From the NCBI GenBank assembly GCA_019925095.2, contig CM034391.1, positions 25,037,051 to 25,101,050 on the forward strand: a DNA stretch of 64,000 nt. The letters run 5' to 3'. The translations under genes and the position numbers were made by a program. This DNA comes from Dendrolimus kikuchii (Eukaryota; Arthropoda; Insecta; Lepidoptera; Lasiocampidae). Shown here piece by piece: positions 9,152 through 19,813 of this stretch. The notes under the pieces are model-generated. The model was not told the origin of the DNA and did no database searches. It saw only the letters and a program-made list of their open reading frames with translations. How positions within the stretch are numbered: the first letter of the stretch is position 1; every line of letters begins with the position of its first letter.

Positions 9152-9628
9152 AGTCTAAACTTTATATAACGACACTGAATGGACTGTGCATTTTATGGCG
9201 TTATAGGGAGTTGTCGTTAAATGGAGAGAAGTCTGTTGTTTTTGTCTGACGTCTTATGCTGCACCCAGTAATTTTGTTGTTTTTTTTAGTTATTTTATTT
9301 ATATCTTGAGGCATCTTGGTGATAAAGGAAGTACTTAGAAATTTCGGGATTTCTTAGAAATTTCGGTATGCATAATGCCGATAGTCAAGTTTATTACGGG
9401 CTTAGATAATAAAGCGATAAAATAACGTACACAGCTGCGCAGTTTTTACTCATTTTGGCAACTTAAAGGGCACTTTTCATTACTTAACTATTGTCTGTCT
9501 GTTTCTGTATATAGAGTGTATCATTGTATGGAAGACTAGCTAAACCAACGAAAGCCAAGTGAATTTTGACGCTTAAGAGAGTTTGTCGTTAAATCGAGTG
9601 ACGTTACATAGAGTTTACACTGTATATG
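9152..9628 (+). mobile_element. pogo/Tigger-like MITE, copy 1
   Basis: Ends read cagtctaaactttatataac and, at the right, the complement-type gttacatagagtttacactg. The interior contains ggcgttatagggagttgtcg and ttgtcgttaaatcgagtgac. TIRs of the CAGT...CTATATAACG kind are typical of pogo/Tigger elements (family knowledge; class inferred). There is no transposase. Copy 2 lies inverted at 10090-10575. Confidence 0.6.
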
Positions 9629-10089
9629 TAACACGTTATACGTGCCTATAATAGTCGAGGGTTGCTCTCGATATCCCTGGAATCCATTATCAGGTCCTGA
9701 CTTGGTCACAATCTCAGACAACCTCAGGAGTATGCGTTTCGAATTAAAAAAATATTTAGAAATCGGTCCACAGTTGATGGATAAAAAAATCAGTACGATT
9801 TTATATGACTACTGTTTTGATATTTGTTGTAGAAAAAGTCACCTACCTTATCCAAATGTCTCATCGTGCATTTCTATATCTATGGGTCTAAGCATTTATA
9901 CATAAATACGATCCTCCCTGAAATTATTATATTGAAGATTGTGTAAATGAATTTTAGCTTTGAACATAAAACGTTTTATCGGTATTTGAAAGTTATTACT
10001 TGTTTTGGGATTACGGTTATTTGGTTTGCTTTCATATTAAAGTTATTACTAAACACTAATATTTCACAATGAAAAGTTAAAATATATAG
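9629..10089. other. Spacer between inverted MITE copies
   Basis: 461 bp separating the two copies. 9655-9720 (ccctggaatccattatcagg) resembles a Helitron-associated repeat. Short open frames here (e.g. 9642-9905) have no recognisable features. Confidence 0.4.
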
Positions 10090-10575
10090 AACTACAATGT
10101 GAACTCCATATAACGTCACTTGATTTAACGAAAAACTCTCTTAAGCGTCAAAATCACTTGGATTTGGTTGGTTTAGCTTGTGTTCCATACAATATTCACA
10201 ATATTCCGTATAGTATGATACACTCTATATAGCATTATACCTCCTCTCAATAACGACAACAATTAAGTAATAAAAAGTACTTTTTGATGCCAAAATTAGT
10301 ACAAACTATGTAGCTGTGTACGTTATTTTATCGATTTATTATCCAAGCCCGTAATAAACTCGACTTTCGGCATCATGTATACCGAAATTTCTAAAAAATC
10401 CCGAAATTTCTGAGTACTTCCTTTATCACCAAGATGCCTCAATATCGCAAGATATGAATAAAATAAGTAAAAAAATACAACAAATTTACTGGTGCAGCAA
10501 AAGAAGTCAGGCAAAAATAACAGACTTTTCTCCATTTAACGACAACTCTCTAAAACGCCATAAAATGCACAGTCT
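10090..10575 (-). mobile_element. pogo/Tigger-like MITE, copy 2 (inverted)
   Basis: Reverse complement of copy 1 along nearly its whole length, for example ttcctttatcaccaagatgc against gcatcttggtgataaaggaa. The right end, cgtcagagtaaac, mirrors the left end of copy 1. Together they form a palindrome with arms of about 480 bp around a 461-bp spacer. Confidence 0.6.
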
Positions 10576-10577
10576 CT

Positions 10578-10955
10578 TCGTTGTATACGTCAGAGTAAAC
10601 ATGGATACTTTCGCTGAGCGTGGCAGCACGCATTCTTACTGGACTCGGGGCAGGGGAAGGCTCTCGGCCATATCATGCTTAAGATGAGCAAGACGGTACA
10701 TGTAAAGGGACCTTTAATCTACAATAGACTGCCTCTCAATATAAAAGAATCCGAAAGTCTCGGTTCTTTTAAGAAGAGATAAAATAGTTATCTTATCGAG
10801 CAGACGCCTCACTCAATAGAGGAATTTTTTAATATTAAAATTATTTAATTACTTCATGTATTTTTTCTTTAATGAAAATTGTAAATGTAACTGATATGAC
10901 GTGTACAGATAATTGTATATTATTGTACGAAATAAATACTTATGACTTATGGCTT
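10578..10955 (+). pseudogene. LINE reverse transcriptase C-terminal remnant
   Basis: Around 10697-10780 a frame reads VKGPLIYNRLPLNIK then SFKKR and a stop. This is the hallmark C-terminal end of Jockey/CR1-like LINE reverse transcriptases. It is followed by an AT-rich 3' UTR, aataaa near 10930, and a ttatgac-type tail. Upstream frames are shifted. It is 5'-truncated and non-functional. Confidence 0.55.
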
Positions 10956-10959
10956 ATTG

Positions 10960-10985
10960 TCGTTATATAGAGTTTACACTGTATT
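10960..10985. repeat. Isolated MITE end
   Basis: tatatagagtttacactgta repeats the right terminus of the 9152-9628 MITE, without the rest of the element. Confidence 0.45.
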
Positions 10986-11005
10986 GGTAACTCGATTTTT
11001 TTATA

Positions 11006-11204
11006 CATACATACATACATACATAACTTCACGCCAGCTCCCTTGCGGGGTAGGCACGAACAACAGAGTGCCATTTAGGCTTATTCTTACACACCTCACT
11101 TGCCTCTTTGACATTCATAACTCTTGTCATGCACACTCGTCTGTTCTTAAGGCTCCTGACATCACCTTCTGCTAGTACACGATCAATTTTACTATTTAAT
11201 ATTA
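11006..11204 (-). mobile_element. R-family LINE fragment (R2)
   Basis: (TATG)n tail plus the last 55 or so codons of the R ORF in antisense. It is flanked by the 13-bp TSD cgatttttttata at 10993-11005 and 11205-11217. The R-homologous part stops at caattt, about 16 bp before the TSD. Confidence 0.8.
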
Positions 11205-11217
11205 CGATTTTTTTATA

Positions 11218-11446
11218 TATTATTTATTAATTTACAAACATCGCTATCATTCAAGTTGTCACCAATACGATACCGTGGCACACATAATACATTATATAAA
11301 CATATTCACTCGTCAATACATATAATACGCAGTTCTTGTGAATTCAGTCACAGTACAAATAAAAATGTCAATTTTTTTGACATATCTTGTTCATTGTTCG
11401 CAAGGACCGTGTCATCGGCGCCTTATTAAGTAAGTTGGTGCTGTCG
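11218..11446. other. Spacer, nothing recognised
   Basis: AT-rich sequence with no supportable feature. Confidence 0.35.
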
Positions 11447-11461
11447 TATGGTACTACGAAC

Positions 11462-11755
11462 TTCGGCTGGGCGTAACTATGTTCTAAATCTCAGCCTTTC
11501 CAACACAAACAAAAGCGCAGGGTCGACAGGGAGGAGGGGGTTTTTAGTGGGTATTGGGGTTGCTCGCTCGTGTAGCAACGCTCGGAGTCTTCCACACTAT
11601 TCTGCGACGTCGATCGCGGACGGAGCGCTGCCAAGAGCATACTATTGCTGCAGTGTTATCGCCCCCGACCGACGCGTGTCGTTCCCCTAGCAACGACCCA
11701 GTTTGTGCGTAAATCGGTTAAGCATTTTCCCTCGCCTCAAAACAAAAAAAAAAAA
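11462..11755 (+). mobile_element. Unidentified GC-rich retrocopy with poly(A) and 15-bp TSD
   Basis: A 294-bp insert is bounded by a perfect 15-bp direct repeat, tatggtactacgaac (11447-11461 and 11756-11770). It ends in an A-rich tail, the signature of LINE-mediated retroposition. It is markedly GC-rich compared with its surroundings and contains ggtttttagtgggtattggg. No reading frame looks conserved and no tRNA boxes are clear. It could be a SINE or a retrocopy of an RNA gene or UTR. The parent is unknown to me. Confidence 0.65.
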
Positions 11756-11770
11756 TATGGTACTACGAAC

Positions 11771-12135
11771 ATTGGTAGCTGCCTAATTCTCATCACAAAA
11801 TTCGTTGGTATGTTAAATTTGATCAGCTAATACACCTGGGTTAAACAACTTACCTCATTATTACTTGTTCAATTAATGTAATACAATAAAACAAACAGAA
11901 GAATTTTAGAGAAGAAGAATTCTCTCTTTTTTATACAGTAGAATTTTTCAAGTGGACCTTCAGGGCCAAATCCTTAACTATGGCTAAATAGCGAAAAACA
12001 AAGTCTTGAGACCGAATTTGATAAAAAACCTAAGTCTATGAAGGAATTTTAAACGGCACAGCAATGGAAATGATTGTTTTTGAACAAAATATTCTATTTT
12101 TCATACATTAATCACACATCAAATTGCGCCTGTCA
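11771..12135. other. Spacer, nothing recognised
   Basis: AT-rich, no coding or repeat assignment. Confidence 0.35.
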
Positions 12136-12453
12136 TTTTTTTTTATTGTATGAGTTCAGCAGGCAGGCAGGCGGTCCACATGATGGAAAGCGTTACCATC
12201 GCCTATGCACACTTGCAACACCAAAGGTGCTACAAACGCGCTGCTGCTCTCTTAAGGGAGATTGGAAACCGGCCACTAATGCCGGAGCACAACTCAAGGT
12301 TGTTATGGCGGTATACTCTAGATCAGGGGTAGTAGCTATCCAGTCGGGCAAATGCGCTACCCCTACCAGCTGGCTGTGGGTTGTTTTGTCGCCTGTTACG
12401 ACAGGCCGCCCGGCCGCAGGAAATTGTATTCTTTCTCAGTTCCTGCACGGATA
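12136..12453 (-). mobile_element. A-family element (A2)
   Basis: Full-length copy with a gtatgagttcagcaggc variant tail, plus point changes. It ends on + at cctgcacggata. Confidence 0.7.
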
Positions 12454-12589
12454 TTGCCTGCATTTGACCGCACCTCTTTGATCGCAATCAATGTTTACCC
12501 ATTGACTTATTTGATTGATTGGGGTAAAATAGCTTGCGTTCCGAGTATTAAAATATAGATGCCTACTAAAAATGGAATTTTTTTAAATA

Positions 12590-12945
12590 TTTTATTAAGT
12601 TTTCGCGACTTGTATACATAATAAAACTACGTTTTAACAGTTTTAAGCCTGGTAATTGGTCTAATTTTGGGTTTTCCGACGATTCGGCTACTTTTCAGTG
12701 GCCGTGATCACGGAAGACAAAGATGTCAAGTATCAACGAGTATTGTTAAAGTTTTATTTGGCCTACCGCCAACTTGTTCATTTTAATTATTTAGTTTTAA
12801 TTTTGTTTATGGTTATTATTTACTCTATGGGAGCCTAATCTAATTTACTACCGCTCCGCAACATGTTATGGCTTGAAGAGAAGAAGCGGCGCAAGAAACT
12901 CTTCAGCAAACATGCCTAGCTCTAATAATTTTATATAAATAGTAG
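12590..12945 (+). repeat. U repeat (U1)
   Basis: Carries ttttcgcgacttgtatacat, the palindrome ccgtgatcacgg inside gtggccgtgatcacggaag, and gcggcgcaagaaactcttca. It is repeated in part at 43275-43980 and 59010-59660. The class is uncertain; I recall similar sequence as widespread in Lepidoptera. Confidence 0.55.
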
Positions 12946-12961
12946 TACGGTAGTAATTAAA

Positions 12962-13280
12962 AACTAAAAATCCCGCGAGATTCCCGGGATAAAAAATATC
13001 ACAAATTTTATTACATAAAATTTTATATCGATCGGTGAAAAAATTACATTGTAATTCGATTTTTGTTTTAATCTTGCCATTTTAAATCATCCCCAGAAAA
13101 AATCCCGAGGGATACCCAGGATGAAAAGTGGCGTTGACTTTAGGATTAAGAATTAAATATCGACCAGTGAAAACTGCATCGAAATCGGCCCAGTAGTTTT
13201 TACGTGAATCCCGAACAAACTGACAAACAGACAAGAAATCTAATATAAAAATTGTATCGTGTTCTCCATCGTTTAAATAT
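12962..13280 (-). mobile_element. Helitron-like remnant
   Basis: On minus it resembles 41760-42103 (...cgggattttttctggggatg..., cactggtcgatatttaattc). It ends in the tgtttgtcagtttgttcggg sequence seen in Lepidoptera Helitron-like repeats. The ends are not defined. Confidence 0.4.
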
Positions 13281-13974
13281 TCTGTTCCAGTGTTTTTTGT
13301 GTTTATGGCTTGGCAAATAGGCCTTTAAGCCAGGCGCAATTGTATTGTAGGCTACAACCGACGCCGTATAACGGAGTTCTTGTGAAAACTCGAAAGGCCA
13401 CATTTGACTATACAGTTCACATTTCTCACAAAAACACATAATTACTACTCAAAAACTATCAATATCCTACAACTATTGTTCATTTTAGAGAGATTTTACA
13501 CATTTTTAGAAAATAAAACTGCACAGCACAATGTCCCCTTTCAGTTCCCGCCAAAAACTCCAATGTTTTTTTTTAATATCATACTTGTTAGCGGGATGCG
13601 ACTGGCTGACGAAGAAACCTCAGAACTCATCAAAAAATATATATACATATATAGACAAACAAGGAACATTGCTAGGATAAAGGTATTAATATCCAATACC
13701 CGAATGAAACGCTCCATTGAACATATACGGTCAGTAATTGACTGCACGACCCAAGAATGGCGAGTAAGGGGAATGCCTAATACTTCGTAATAGTGATGGG
13801 AAACACTGAGATGTTTGAAACGATTGTTTCGATTATTCAAATACCTCTATGACTCTCGATTATATTTACCCGCAGTCTATACTTTTGATGCCTATTTAAG
13901 GCGTAATCAATCAATATCTTCATTTGAAAAAATATAGTTTATACAGATGTTATACAATTATAGAGACACAGTAC

Positions 13975-14209
13975 TGTAACGAATAACCTCCTTAGTCGTC
14001 ATATATATTAAGAAATATAATGATTTTGAATTAAAATCGTAGAATGCCTCCCAAAACAAGAGACGACAGAATCGTATCGGCCCGCGAGCAGAACACAATC
14101 TATGTAAAAGTGTCTCTTCATTGCTATTATAATATAAGCTTATATCCTAAACTCTCTCTCTTATTGAAGTCTCTTATTGAAGATTCCGGTCAGATCTGAA
14201 ACCGTTACA
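13975..14209 (+). mobile_element. G-family solo LTR (G2), complete
   Basis: 235 bp from TGTAAC to GTTACA, flanked by the 4-bp TSD gtac (13971-13974 and 14210-14213). No internal gag-pol is adjacent, so it is the product of LTR-LTR recombination. It provides the empty-site reference for the P1 insertion in G1. Confidence 0.75.
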
Positions 14210-14343
14210 GTACATTCTACCATATTTATATATCACTGTGTTTTAAATATCTTAAATACTAAAATTAAATTTATATTAATATTCTAATTGAGGAATATGT
14301 CAACTAAGCTCTAATGATAAATAAAAAATATATAATATATCTT

Positions 14344-14578
14344 ATACTAATATATAAAGCTGAAGAGTTTGTTTGTTTGAACGCGTTAATCTTAGTAACT
14401 ACTGATCTGATATGAAAAATTCTTTTAGTGTTAGATAGCCCATTTATTGAGGAAGGCTATAGGCTATATAGTACCAGGCTAAGATTAATAGACGCGGAGC
14501 ACCAATTAAGACTATTTCAAAATCCGGGGGTTTTGAAAACAAATTTCACTCGGACGACGTCCCGGGCACAGCTAGTGT
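14344..14578 (+). mobile_element. Helitron-type element X3
   Basis: Begins tactaatatataaagctgaa and ends cgggcacagctag|t, giving the CTAG 3' terminus. Short non-autonomous Helitron of the agagtttgtttgtttgaacg type, nested in the hAT-like element. Confidence 0.6.
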
Positions 14579-15163
14579 CAAAATAAAATTAATGAATAAA
14601 TTACTGAGCTTTTGTATACAGATAATAACGACAAGGATTTTTTTTAACAAATTCATCTACAGTATTAAAAACATCTTGTTTTAATAGTGAATTTTCTTGC
14701 AAGTACGTTTATAGTTTCAGTTGGCAGAGTTATTAATAAAAGGAGCCATTAAAATATAGTTCCATAAGAATCAGCGGATGTGCAGACGGATCATGTCTAC
14801 CGGCCGAATGTCTTGTCGACTATATTATAGACTTGAAACAATCGTTAAAGATCTTGGGTTTTCAATTATAGAAGAACGAATTTATTGTAATTCTGGCTCG
14901 ATTACGATTAATAAAATTCATCAAATATCTCGATTACTTGCGATTTGTTTTCACTCATAATCGATTGTTCCGAATTGACTCGGGCCTCGTTATCAGCGGG
15001 CACGCTAATGAATTGATGCGACTTATAAGATAGAAGCTGACTGTCGAGTCTCTAAGTAATTGATTCGAAACGATCAAAAAATTATCTCGTCGTGACGAGT
15101 CGATTGATAGACTCGATTGCTATTCTTTTGTTTATTTGTACATTTGAGAATCGCCCATCACTA

Positions 15164-15823
15164 CTTTATGAAATTATTGGGAGAATATTATTGTGTTCAG
15201 ATAGATAAACAAGATCTTATTAAAGTACATATTAATGTACACAAAATAATATTATTTCTTGTACGTGTGGTACGGAACGTGTAAGTACTCCGTAAAAAAT
15301 CGTGTTGGCTTATAATAATTAATGCTCATCAAAATAAACAATGTATCTAATGTAAATAAATAATTTAAATTTATAAGCTCGTCAGATCCGTATAAGCTCA
15401 TGACGAACTTATCAGAATTCATCATGGCATGGCATGATGTATGTGGGTATATTTATGAAATTAACATCTTTTGTAATCTTTACCAATGTCATGTTTCTAT
15501 TGATTAAATAACAATCATCTCTCTTGATATTAACACTGATTACGTTATAATTCACTTTGATTAAGGCAATGAATCGCAGTTCGTCGAATACTTGGTGCGC
15601 TGGCGACCATTCTCTAGAAGAGGTTATATCTTCCTTCTTCCCGCCGCCCCGCTTCCGTAGTTACAGCGCTCTGCGAGAGTGACATTGACAACATATCACT
15701 CTTGACAGGATGACACTGACGTTTCAGTGAACCGGCTATAAATTTCTTATCATTGTTTCATATTTTTCTCAGAAACTTTAGCAGGATTACGTGATTTATA
15801 TCCTGCTATTTAATGTTGAAAAA
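15164..15823. other. Spacer, nothing recognised
   Basis: AT-rich with a few GC patches (15600-15700). I see no exon or repeat that I can support. Confidence 0.35.
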
Positions 15824-16410
15824 AAAGTCGTGGTAGCGTAATGGCTAGTGCACGCGTTCCAAACTAAAAGGGCGCGGGTTCGATCCTGACCGGAACGCAT
15901 GCACCACTTAGTCAGTTTTCTGATCTAATGTGCAATGTTGTTACAATTACCGCGTAATAACAACTGTGAGGGAAAACATCGTGATGCAGCCTGAACATCG
16001 AGGTAACCGATGAGTCAAACCTGTTGGTGATGCGTTATAGGATAATAGGAGTAAGGAACTCTCACTTGTTTGCTGGTTCGTATTTTGTAATTTATATTTT
16101 TCACACGTTAAAGTACTTCGAGCGGTCGCGTAGCAAGACTGGCTCATTTTTGATAGATGCGGAAGCGCAGCGCCATAGACATAGTCTCTTCCGTTCAGTT
16201 TCTGCGTCTCGTTCGCGCGAGTGTTGTGTTGGATAGGACAGAGAAGGAGAGGACACTGGGAGGATATTAATACTATTTTTTTTCTTTTCGCTGTGTATAT
16301 GGCGCCAACACCTGTCAAGCCGCCTTGGACAGGCGTGGCGTGTATACTGTCCGTTCCCCCCCTATAACGGGAGGCCCGAGCCCAGCAGTAGGACATTTAT
16401 GGGCTGATAG
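15824..16410 (+). mobile_element. T-family tRNA-derived SINE (T1), split by an insertion
   Basis: The head gtcgtggtagcgtaatggct has a tRNA-like A box, followed by the B box ggttcgatcctg. The body runs to 16023 and resumes at 16307 (gtcaagccgccttgg) until gggacatttatgggctgata. It is not a working tRNA gene: the head is fused to a long SINE body. Confidence 0.75.
16020..16306. mobile_element. MITE-like insertion inside T1
   Basis: About 287 bp with short inverted ends, gttggtg...cgccaac. The flanking acct(gt) is repeated on both sides (caaacctg and acacctgtc). Other T copies (e.g. 24815-24850) read straight through this point, proving an insertion. The contents are GC-rich in the middle and unclassified. 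Confidence 0.55.
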
Positions 16411-16459
16411 TATATTTATATAATTGGTTCAGTTTTCATTCGTAAATTAAAAAATTAAC

Positions 16460-16845
16460 GGTTGCGCTGAAAAGGTTTTTGGAACGTAGTTCCTTATCGC
16501 GCGTTGCGAAAGGGGGCTAGACGGAAAAAATTAAGACCAAAAGTTGTAACGACACTTTTTGCTATAGTTGTAAGCCGTGCGGCGTGCGCGTGTTTCTCTG
16601 TCTGTCTCTCTCTCTCATAGAAAGCAAGCCAGTTATTTTCGTTTCGTCTTTTTATTTCGCATTGAACAGTGTGGTGTCGCGACGATTATTTTTGTTGAGT
16701 GTATACAGGTTTTTGGTATATAATAAATAATAAAAAAAATATTATTATAACTTAAAAAATATTAAAATTTTATTACAATTCCTTCACTAATTAATCGAAA
16801 GGAACTTCGTTCCATCCGGGTGTCCCTTGACACCTCTCAAGTTTT
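16460..16845. repeat. Repeat with ggaacg(t/a)agttcc-type ends
   Basis: The left part contains ggaacgtagttccttatcgc and the right part ggaacttcgttccatccggg. The right block, with ggtgtcccttgacacctctc, is a sequence I recall as common in Lepidoptera. A tct/ctc-rich stretch lies at 16596-16617. Unclassified. Confidence 0.4.
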
Positions 16846-17452
16846 TTTATAATTAAATACAATACGATACACACTGTTTTTGTATGTGAATTTATAATTA
16901 CGCAACTCACCTGAAAAGAGAAACAACATTTAAAGCTAATTAATTCACAATTTCAATTAATCTAATACGTTTAGGAATTTTAAAATGACACTGTCAATTT
17001 GTTCTATTGTTCTAACTGACAAAAAACTCTGACAAGTGTGACGTACAAGTGACATTACATTGACAGCTGACATATACTATGATAATACTCTATACGCGCC
17101 AAATTTAAATCGAATTAAGTTACTCTTCATTTAGATTTATATAGTCAAATGGCTAAAACTGTAAACATTCGTCGCGTCTACGGAATCCTAGCACATATAT
17201 CGTCTTATATGCACTTCGCCTATTTTATTTCATGTGTAAATATGTATGAATGCGTTTACTTAGCTACTTAAGCCCTATTGCTTCTTAGACGTTCATAATA
17301 CTGTCAATAAACCCTTGATTAGAGCACTGAGCTGGGCTCATAGTGAATAGGATTAATCGGTCCTTGGCCATTTAACATTCCATCTTGACCCTTCTAAGAT
17401 CCATTCACTCTAACATCCATTGCGCAAACAAGTACCAAGTATATATACTTAG
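16846..17452. other. Spacer, nothing recognised
   Basis: AT-rich. The gacactgtcaat/tgacagctgac words near 16990-17070 are short and not enough to define an element. Confidence 0.35.
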
Positions 17453-17942
17453 TAGGGTGGTGCAAAAAAGACTCCTATTTTTTTTTTTAATCTCGAGTGA
17501 ATAAATGTTAGTTTTTGATCTTTTAAGAACTCCCTCCAACGGACAGTTCAAAAAATAAAATTTAAGAGGTCGCTCCAAATTTTTTAAGATTTCAAAAATA
17601 TCCAAAAAACGTTTTTTTTTTATTTAAATTTTTTTGTCGTTACGGTCTAATTTTATATACCAAAAATAATAAGTTTCAGTTCATAATTTGAATTTTAAAA
17701 GGTCGCTCGTAATTTTTTTTAATTTACTAGTGAATTACTCGCTCGAAAAAATCTAAAGTAACGTAATGAGAAAAAAAATGAATAAAAAAATCAGATTTGG
17801 CGATTTTTGAAATCTTTAAAAATTTGGAGCGACTTCTTAATTTTGTTTTTTGAGCTGTCCGTTGGATGGAGTTCTTAAAACATCAAAAATATTTTTTCAC
17901 TCGAGACTCAAAAAAATATGTCGGTTTATTTGCGCCACCCTA
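17453..17942. mobile_element. MITE with TAGGGTGG ends and about 165-bp TIRs
   Basis: Runs from TAGGGTGGTGCAAAAAAGA to the complement ...TTGCGCCACCCTA. TA dinucleotides at both ends fit a Tc1/mariner-type TSD. The arms pair at tcactcgag/ctcgagtga, gaactcc(c/a)tccaacgga and gaggtcgctccaaatttttt. No transposase is present. Confidence 0.65.
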
Positions 17943-18413
17943 ATACTTAGTATTAGTAAGTATATAACTCGAAATATTGGCGCCTTTCATACCTTGTGTA
18001 ACCAACCTTTTATTATTAGAAACTTAGAAAAATAAAGAACTATTCAAATATTAAACCAAACACACCAAAAAGGTTTTTAAGACACTCAAGGAACTAAATG
18101 GAATTAAAGTCACTTTCCTTAAAAGTAAATGGAAGAAGTGTTAAATTCTGTTTTAAAAAATTGCTAAGCGTAAATGTACAGTTGTTTAGAAATTCCATTA
18201 GCCTTTTTCTTTACAATCCTCGAGTGACACAGAGTGTAAAAGATTTGAATAAAATATGAGCGAATTTCCGAGTGGTATCATTCAAATGTACGCCGTGTTG
18301 TTAGACCGTCGTGCTAGGATCGTAATTAGTTTATAGAGTTATGGGTTGTGTGCGTATTAATTTAAGGACTATTATTCCGTGCTTTATTTTGACGTGTGGT
18401 GCAACATATGAGA
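17943..18413. other. Spacer, nothing recognised
   Basis: AT-rich, no supportable feature. Confidence 0.35.
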
Positions 18414-18734
18414 TTTTTTTATTTTTTTTATTGCAGGAGTTCAGCAGACAGGCAGACGGCTCACTTGATGGAAAGCGGTTACCATCGGCTATGGACATTT
18501 GCAACACCAAAGGTTGCTAAAAATGCGGTGCTGCTCTCTTAAGAGAGACTGGAACCTGGTCACTAATGCCGGAACACAACTCAAGGTTGTTATGGCGACA
18601 TACTTTAGACCAGGGGTGGTAGCCATCCAATCGGGCAAATGCCCTACCACCTGGTTATGGGTTGTTTTTTCGCCTTTTACGACAGGCCGCCCGGTAGCAG
18701 GAAATTGTATTCTTTCTCCGTTTCTGCACAGATA
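18414..18734 (-). mobile_element. A-family element (A3)
   Basis: Full-length; on + it runs from the T-run plus attgcaggagttcagcagac to tttctgcacagata. Confidence 0.75.
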
Positions 18735-18795
18735 GAATATTTCGTAATCTGCATATGTTCTCTATGACATACTTGACCTCATTGACTGACTGACA

Positions 18796-18853
18796 TTTTT
18801 TTTATTGCATGAGTTCAGTAGAAAGGTAGACAGCCCACCTGATGGAAAGCGTT
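18796..18853 (-). mobile_element. A-family 3'-tail fragment (A4)
   Basis: Only the last 58 bp of the A' variant (gcatgagttcag, ccacctgatggaaagcgtt), abutting the W8 LTR. Confidence 0.6.
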
Positions 18854-18867
18854 GATCGTTTTATACT

Positions 18868-19340
18868 GCAGAAAAGCAATGTGCCCGTATCGTAATCGAC
18901 GTAATCTGAAACACCTGGCTAATGAGTCGGTTGCAAGCGGCCATAAATGAGTACAATAAATTAATCTTTGGAAACGTATGCCAACAACTAAGTAAACAAA
19001 AGAAGACGATCATAAAAGTGTAGTGGAACACACACAAGCCAATAGATGGCGCTGTGCAATAATTGATGTCACAAACATTTCCCGAAACATACAAAGAATA
19101 TATACAAAATCTCAACTATAACAGCTGGCTAGGCCTGCGAGGAACAACATTAGCCTCGCTGGAAGATCTTCCTTTAAGACGGAGGAGCATTCCATCTCGC
19201 TCCTCCACCCTATCGGGGCTCACCCTACAAAAGAATTACAATTAGTTCAAATGCCAACAGGTAATAAAATGTGTTTTTTTTCAGATATGTAAGTGGATTT
19301 TGTTTTTGTCTGGACCTGAGTTGTAACAATATTATATACG
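18868..19340 (-). mobile_element. W-family LTR (W8) with internal insertion
   Basis: Matches W3 and W4: acacctggctaatgagtcg, aagtaaacaaaagaagacga, tgccaacaggtaataaaatg, ending gttgtaaca. Sequence 19022-19244 has no counterpart in other W copies and so is an insertion; it is unclassified. The end farther from 19340 is truncated at A4. Confidence 0.55.
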
Positions 19341-19488
19341 TAAGATGTATTAATCGAAGACGCTGTTAAGACGTTCAACTAAAGTATGATTAAAGTTTGT
19401 TTAAAATTGAAACAGTTCTACTAATTTCTCCTCCAAAAGTATGTTTAGTAAAATTGCTAATCAGGATAGTATTTTCGAACACATTAGT

Positions 19489-19804
19489 ACATACATACAT
19501 ACATAACTTCACGCCAGTTCCCTTGCGGGGTAGGCACAAACAACAGAGCGCCATTTAGGCCCATTCTTAGACACCTCACTTGCTTCTTTGACATTCATAA
19601 CTCTTGTCATGCACACTCGTCTGTTCTTAAGGCTCCTGACATCACCTTCTGCTAGTACACGATCAATTTGATCATGGAAGGTGTGTCGTGGCCTTCCATG
19701 ACTTCTGCATCCATCCACTTTTGCATTGTATATCTGTTTAGTCATTCTTTCATCATGCATTCTTTCCACATGCCCGAACCACCGGAGCATTCCTTTCCTT
19801 AGAC
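19489..19804 (-). mobile_element. R-family LINE fragment (R3)
   Basis: Antisense R 3' end of 316 bp, with the frame encoding LRWFGHVERM and GRPRHTFHDQ intact. The TSD cacattagt lies at 19480-19488 and 19805-19813. Confidence 0.85.
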
Positions 19805-19813
19805 CACATTAGT

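Larger units (their letters stand above)
13791..15163. mobile_element. hAT-like non-autonomous element carrying nested insertions
   Basis: Terminal inverted repeats TAGTGATGGG at 13791-13800 and its complement cccatcacta at 15154-15163. Ends of the (C/T)AGTGATGG type are characteristic of hAT elements (family knowledge). The flanking 8-mers, cttcgtaa and ctttatga, are only partly alike, so the TSD is decayed. It holds the G2 solo LTR and Helitron X3. No hAT transposase motif is found. Confidence 0.5.

Noticed and set aside
13404..13840. Overlapping frames of about 100-128 codons on both strands
   Set aside because: Low-complexity, AT-rich translation with no domain; it crosses the end of a hAT-like element.
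15826..15900. tRNA gene call at the head of T1 (and T2, T3, T5)
   Set aside because: A and B boxes are present, but each head runs into a conserved SINE body and tail, and there is no complete tRNA fold that I can trust.
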